Below, piece by piece: positions 21,842 through 23,181 of a stretch of 23,181 nt of DNA. The stretch comes from Morganella morganii (GTDB lineage Bacteria; Pseudomonadota; Gammaproteobacteria; Enterobacterales; Enterobacteriaceae): NCBI RefSeq assembly GCF_003996855.1, contig NZ_NRQY01000003.1, forward strand, positions 107,670-130,850, written 5' to 3'. Position 1 is the stretch's first letter. Each line of letters starts with the position of its first letter. The notes beneath the pieces were generated by a model. The model saw nothing but the letters and a program-made list of their open reading frames with translations, ran no database searches and was not told the origin of the DNA. The translations under genes and the position numbers were made by a program.

Positions 21842-22277
21842 GCCCCAACTCCTTTAACCTTTCCTCAAGCTCTTCATCGGTGATATCTGAATACTGAATA
21901 GGACCGCCGTCTTTACCGGTCAGCTCTGTGGTGATCTTGTCGCCGTATTTCTTCGGTGCCACTTTGGTGATGTACCACTTACGGGTGTCTACGCGCAGTT
22001 TTGCCTTGGCAATCTCAGCCGCATCCGGCACGCAGCCGTCAGCTATTTCAAGAACCTCTTCGAGCAGAGCCTCGGCCTGCTCCTCGCGTGCGCGTGCGTA
22101 CTGGTCTCGAAAGTCAGTCTCTTCACGAAGCCATCTGAACACTGTCGCCTTTCCAGGCATGCCCGGTCGTTCGCATATTTTTCTAAGACTCTCACCACCG
22201 GCGAGCAATGCGCATATGTCGTCTGCCACCTCTGGTAAGTAATCTGAGGGGCGACCCATTTTCTTTTTAGCCGCCAT
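21795..22277 (-). CDS. terS: Terminase small subunit
   Basis: Protein of 160 residues that selects phage DNA for packaging. It begins MAAKKKMGRPSDYLPEVADDICALLAGGESLRKICERPGMPGKATVFRWL in pieces typical of the small terminase helix-turn-helix (about 12-50), followed by an acidic helix (AREEQAEALLEEVLEIAD) for oligomer formation and a C-terminal region that should contact TerL. AAGGAC stands just before the ATG. The large overlap with terL is usual for this pair. Confidence 0.9.
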   Translation of the reverse strand: MAAKKKMGRPSDYLPEVADDICALLAGGESLRKICERPGMPGKATVFRWLREETDFRDQYARAREEQAEALLEEVLEIADGCVPDAAEIAKAKLRVDTRKWYITKVAPKKYGDKITTELTGKDGGPIQYSDITDEELEERLKELGHGRNKSQLNEKLADS

Positions 22278-22287
22278 GTCCTTTCCT

Positions 22288-22719
22288 TTAATATCGTCCT
22301 TTCAAGTAGGCTATCTGTGTAGCGGAATCAATCAGCCTCGATTGCTCCGAAAACCACTCTATGTCGCGGTTATTCATGTACTCTTCTATCAGGTCTTTCT
22401 GAAGCTGACGAAGTTGGTGAACGGTCATGCCGGTATAGTTAGCTACTGAAAATTTATTGCACCCGCACCAACGTAATGACGAACCACTCAGATCACCGAC
22501 ACCATGGGCGCTGGCGCATGCTGTGTCTACCACTCCGGTGATTTCGATATATTGGATTTTTTCACGACTGACTACTACCGCGCTCCCCATGTCTGCCGTG
22601 CTGGAATAGGTGAGCCAGAATCCATCATCAATTGCGTTACCTTGGTATACATAGCCGTTAAGCGTTGCACCTGAATCCAGATGAACAGTTATGGAGTAAA
22701 CTGCGTTCTCGACTGCCAT
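22288..22719 (-). CDS. Hypothetical protein upstream of terS
   Basis: I do not recognise this protein of 143 residues. The first 70 or so are strand-rich (YSITVHLDSGATLNGYVYQG, VVVSREKIQYIEITGVV). A middle segment holds three cysteines (DTACASAH, RWCGCNKF), and the C-terminal half is helical (MTVHQLRQLQKDLIEEYMNN). No signal peptide or membrane helix. It starts with GAGGA nine bases upstream of the ATG and ends 10 bases before terS, so it is in the packaging operon and probably the first gene of the late unit in this window. Confidence 0.65.
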   Translation of the reverse strand: MAVENAVYSITVHLDSGATLNGYVYQGNAIDDGFWLTYSSTADMGSAVVVSREKIQYIEITGVVDTACASAHGVGDLSGSSLRWCGCNKFSVANYTGMTVHQLRQLQKDLIEEYMNNRDIEWFSEQSRLIDSATQIAYLKGRY

Positions 22720-22785
22720 TTAGAACATTCCTCTGGTTAATTTTGTATTTTCCCGTGGGCCACCGATACCGCCGAGGCCAAGAAC
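22720..22785 (-). pseudogene. Possible gene remnant in leader of packaging operon
   Basis: A frame of 21 codons without a usable start (VLGLGGIGGPRENTKLTRGMF) runs from just after a stop to TAA at 22720, one base before the next ATG. The protein-like composition and the neat junction suggest the last codons of a lost upstream gene, but it may be chance. Confidence 0.25.
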
Positions 22786-22786
22786 T

Positions 22787-22814
22787 TATATAAATCTCTA
22801 TCAACGCCACTCAA
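22787..22814 (-). promoter_or_regulatory. Candidate promoter for packaging/late genes
   Basis: Minus strand TTGAGT (22814-22809), a 16-base spacer and TATATA (22792-22787). It lies just downstream of a strong terminator and about 70 bases before the first packaging gene, where a promoter would be needed. The boxes are fair and the spacer slightly short. Confidence 0.4.
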
Positions 22815-22852
22815 TGAATGACGTTTGCAGAGTTTTATAAAATGCAGACAAT

Positions 22853-22875
22853 AAAAAACCCGCGCTTGGCGGGTT
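22853..22875 (-). terminator. Rho-independent terminator after small orphan gene
   Basis: Minus strand AACCCGC pairs with GCGGGTT around CAAGC, followed by T residues. It begins about 18 bases after the stop of the gene at 22893 and closes that unit before the packaging genes. Confidence 0.88.
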
Positions 22876-22892
22876 CCTAAAATTGACATCTG

Positions 22893-23114
22893 TTACTTAA
22901 CGAATTGCATGTAATTCACAGGGAGGCCAATGCCGGGCTCTCTCCCCAGGGCGATTAGCTTCTCCTCAATTTCTTTTTTGTCTGACTCGCTACCGGACTG
23001 ATAATACTTTTTGGCTGCGGCCAATATTTTGTTTGCTGTAGCAGAGTCGCCAATCATACCGTGAGCTTCTGCTGCGTTAAGGATGCTATACACTTCGTCA
23101 TCAAATCGCTTCAT
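22893..23114 (-). CDS. Small hypothetical protein
   Basis: A protein of 73 residues that I do not recognise. It is mostly helical and charged (MKRFDDEVYSILNAAEAHG, KILAAAKKYYQSG, KKEIEEKLIALG), with no signal peptide or membrane helix, and ends VNYMQFVK. AAGGA lies seven bases before the ATG, a good ribosome site, and a strong terminator follows it, so it is likely a real expressed gene. Its neighbours to the right, which might show its job, are outside the window. Confidence 0.65.
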   Translation of the reverse strand: MKRFDDEVYSILNAAEAHGMIGDSATANKILAAAKKYYQSGSESDKKEIEEKLIALGREPGIGLPVNYMQFVK

Positions 23115-23181
23115 TGTTCATTCCTTGTATTATGGTTTCCCTGATATTACTACAAACAGAAAAGTGTTTCCGATCCATAAA

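Noticed and set aside
22821..22850. Palindrome TTTTATAAAA between flanking TGCA-like ends upstream of the packaging genes
   Set aside because: AT-only palindromes of this size arise easily in AT-rich spacer, and no matching -35 or second copy was seen.
23127..23155. TTGTAG-17-TAATAC promoter-like pair on the minus strand before the gene at 22893
   Set aside because: The start site would fall at about 23120, inside or after the ribosome site AAGGA at 23126-23122, so the transcript could not be translated well. The real promoter is probably outside the window.
1..23181. Mobile elements, tRNA genes, integrase, CRISPR arrays
   Set aside because: I looked for transposase-like proteins, terminal inverted repeats, clover-leaf sequences and regularly spaced repeats and saw none.

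Overview
The window is a 23 kb piece of a temperate, contractile-tailed (myovirus-type) phage or prophage. Every gene I can support is on the minus strand, so transcription runs from the right end to the left. Tightly overlapping genes, strong Shine-Dalgarno (SD) sites, a lipoprotein signal and a tail-fibre N-terminus of the type common in enterobacterial prophages point to a Gram-negative host, probably Enterobacterales. From memory the layout resembles ZF40-like temperate myophages (DUF3383 sheath, DUF2184 capsid, DUF2213 protease); I could not run a search to confirm this.

Read in transcription order, the layout is as follows. (1) 23114-22720: a small orphan gene, a strong terminator and a likely promoter. 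(2) 22719-18134: packaging and portal, with an orphan gene, TerS, TerL, a DUF1073-type portal and a MuF-type head morphogenesis protein. (3) 18084-15023: head genes, with a DUF2213 protease/scaffold, a cement protein, a DUF2184 major capsid protein and a small orphan. (4) 15020-13325: connector and neck genes (DUF4054, gp10-like, two neck proteins). (5) 13315-10772: tail sheath, tail tube and a tail-assembly chaperone made in two lengths by a clear -1 frameshift. (6) 10728-10210: a cargo gene of unknown function between two intrinsic terminators. (7) 10155-7690: tape measure protein. (8) 7626-5522: three more cargo genes, encoding a secreted protein, a related lipoprotein and a DUF4760-like membrane protein. 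The last has an elaborate promoter and leader. (9) 5392-1: baseplate genes (Dit-like protein, plug, hub, HxH spike, W/gp25-like protein, baseplate J, DUF2612) and the start of a tail fibre that runs off the window.

The packaging, head, neck, tail and baseplate genes together form one virion assembly line. Two features stand out. The first is the number of convincing intrinsic terminators inside what must be one late transcription unit, which implies antitermination, leaky attenuation or hidden promoters. The second is the regulatory region at about 6158-6486, upstream of the DUF4760-like gene. It has three A-tracts exactly 10 bp apart, a promoter with a perfect palindrome over the -35 box and another at the predicted start site, and a long structured leader. 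The leader carries a 12-codon open reading frame with an AGGAGG ribosome-binding site. This looks like an independently controlled prophage-expressed (lysogenic conversion) unit. No tRNA, rRNA, CRISPR array, insertion sequence or integrase was seen.
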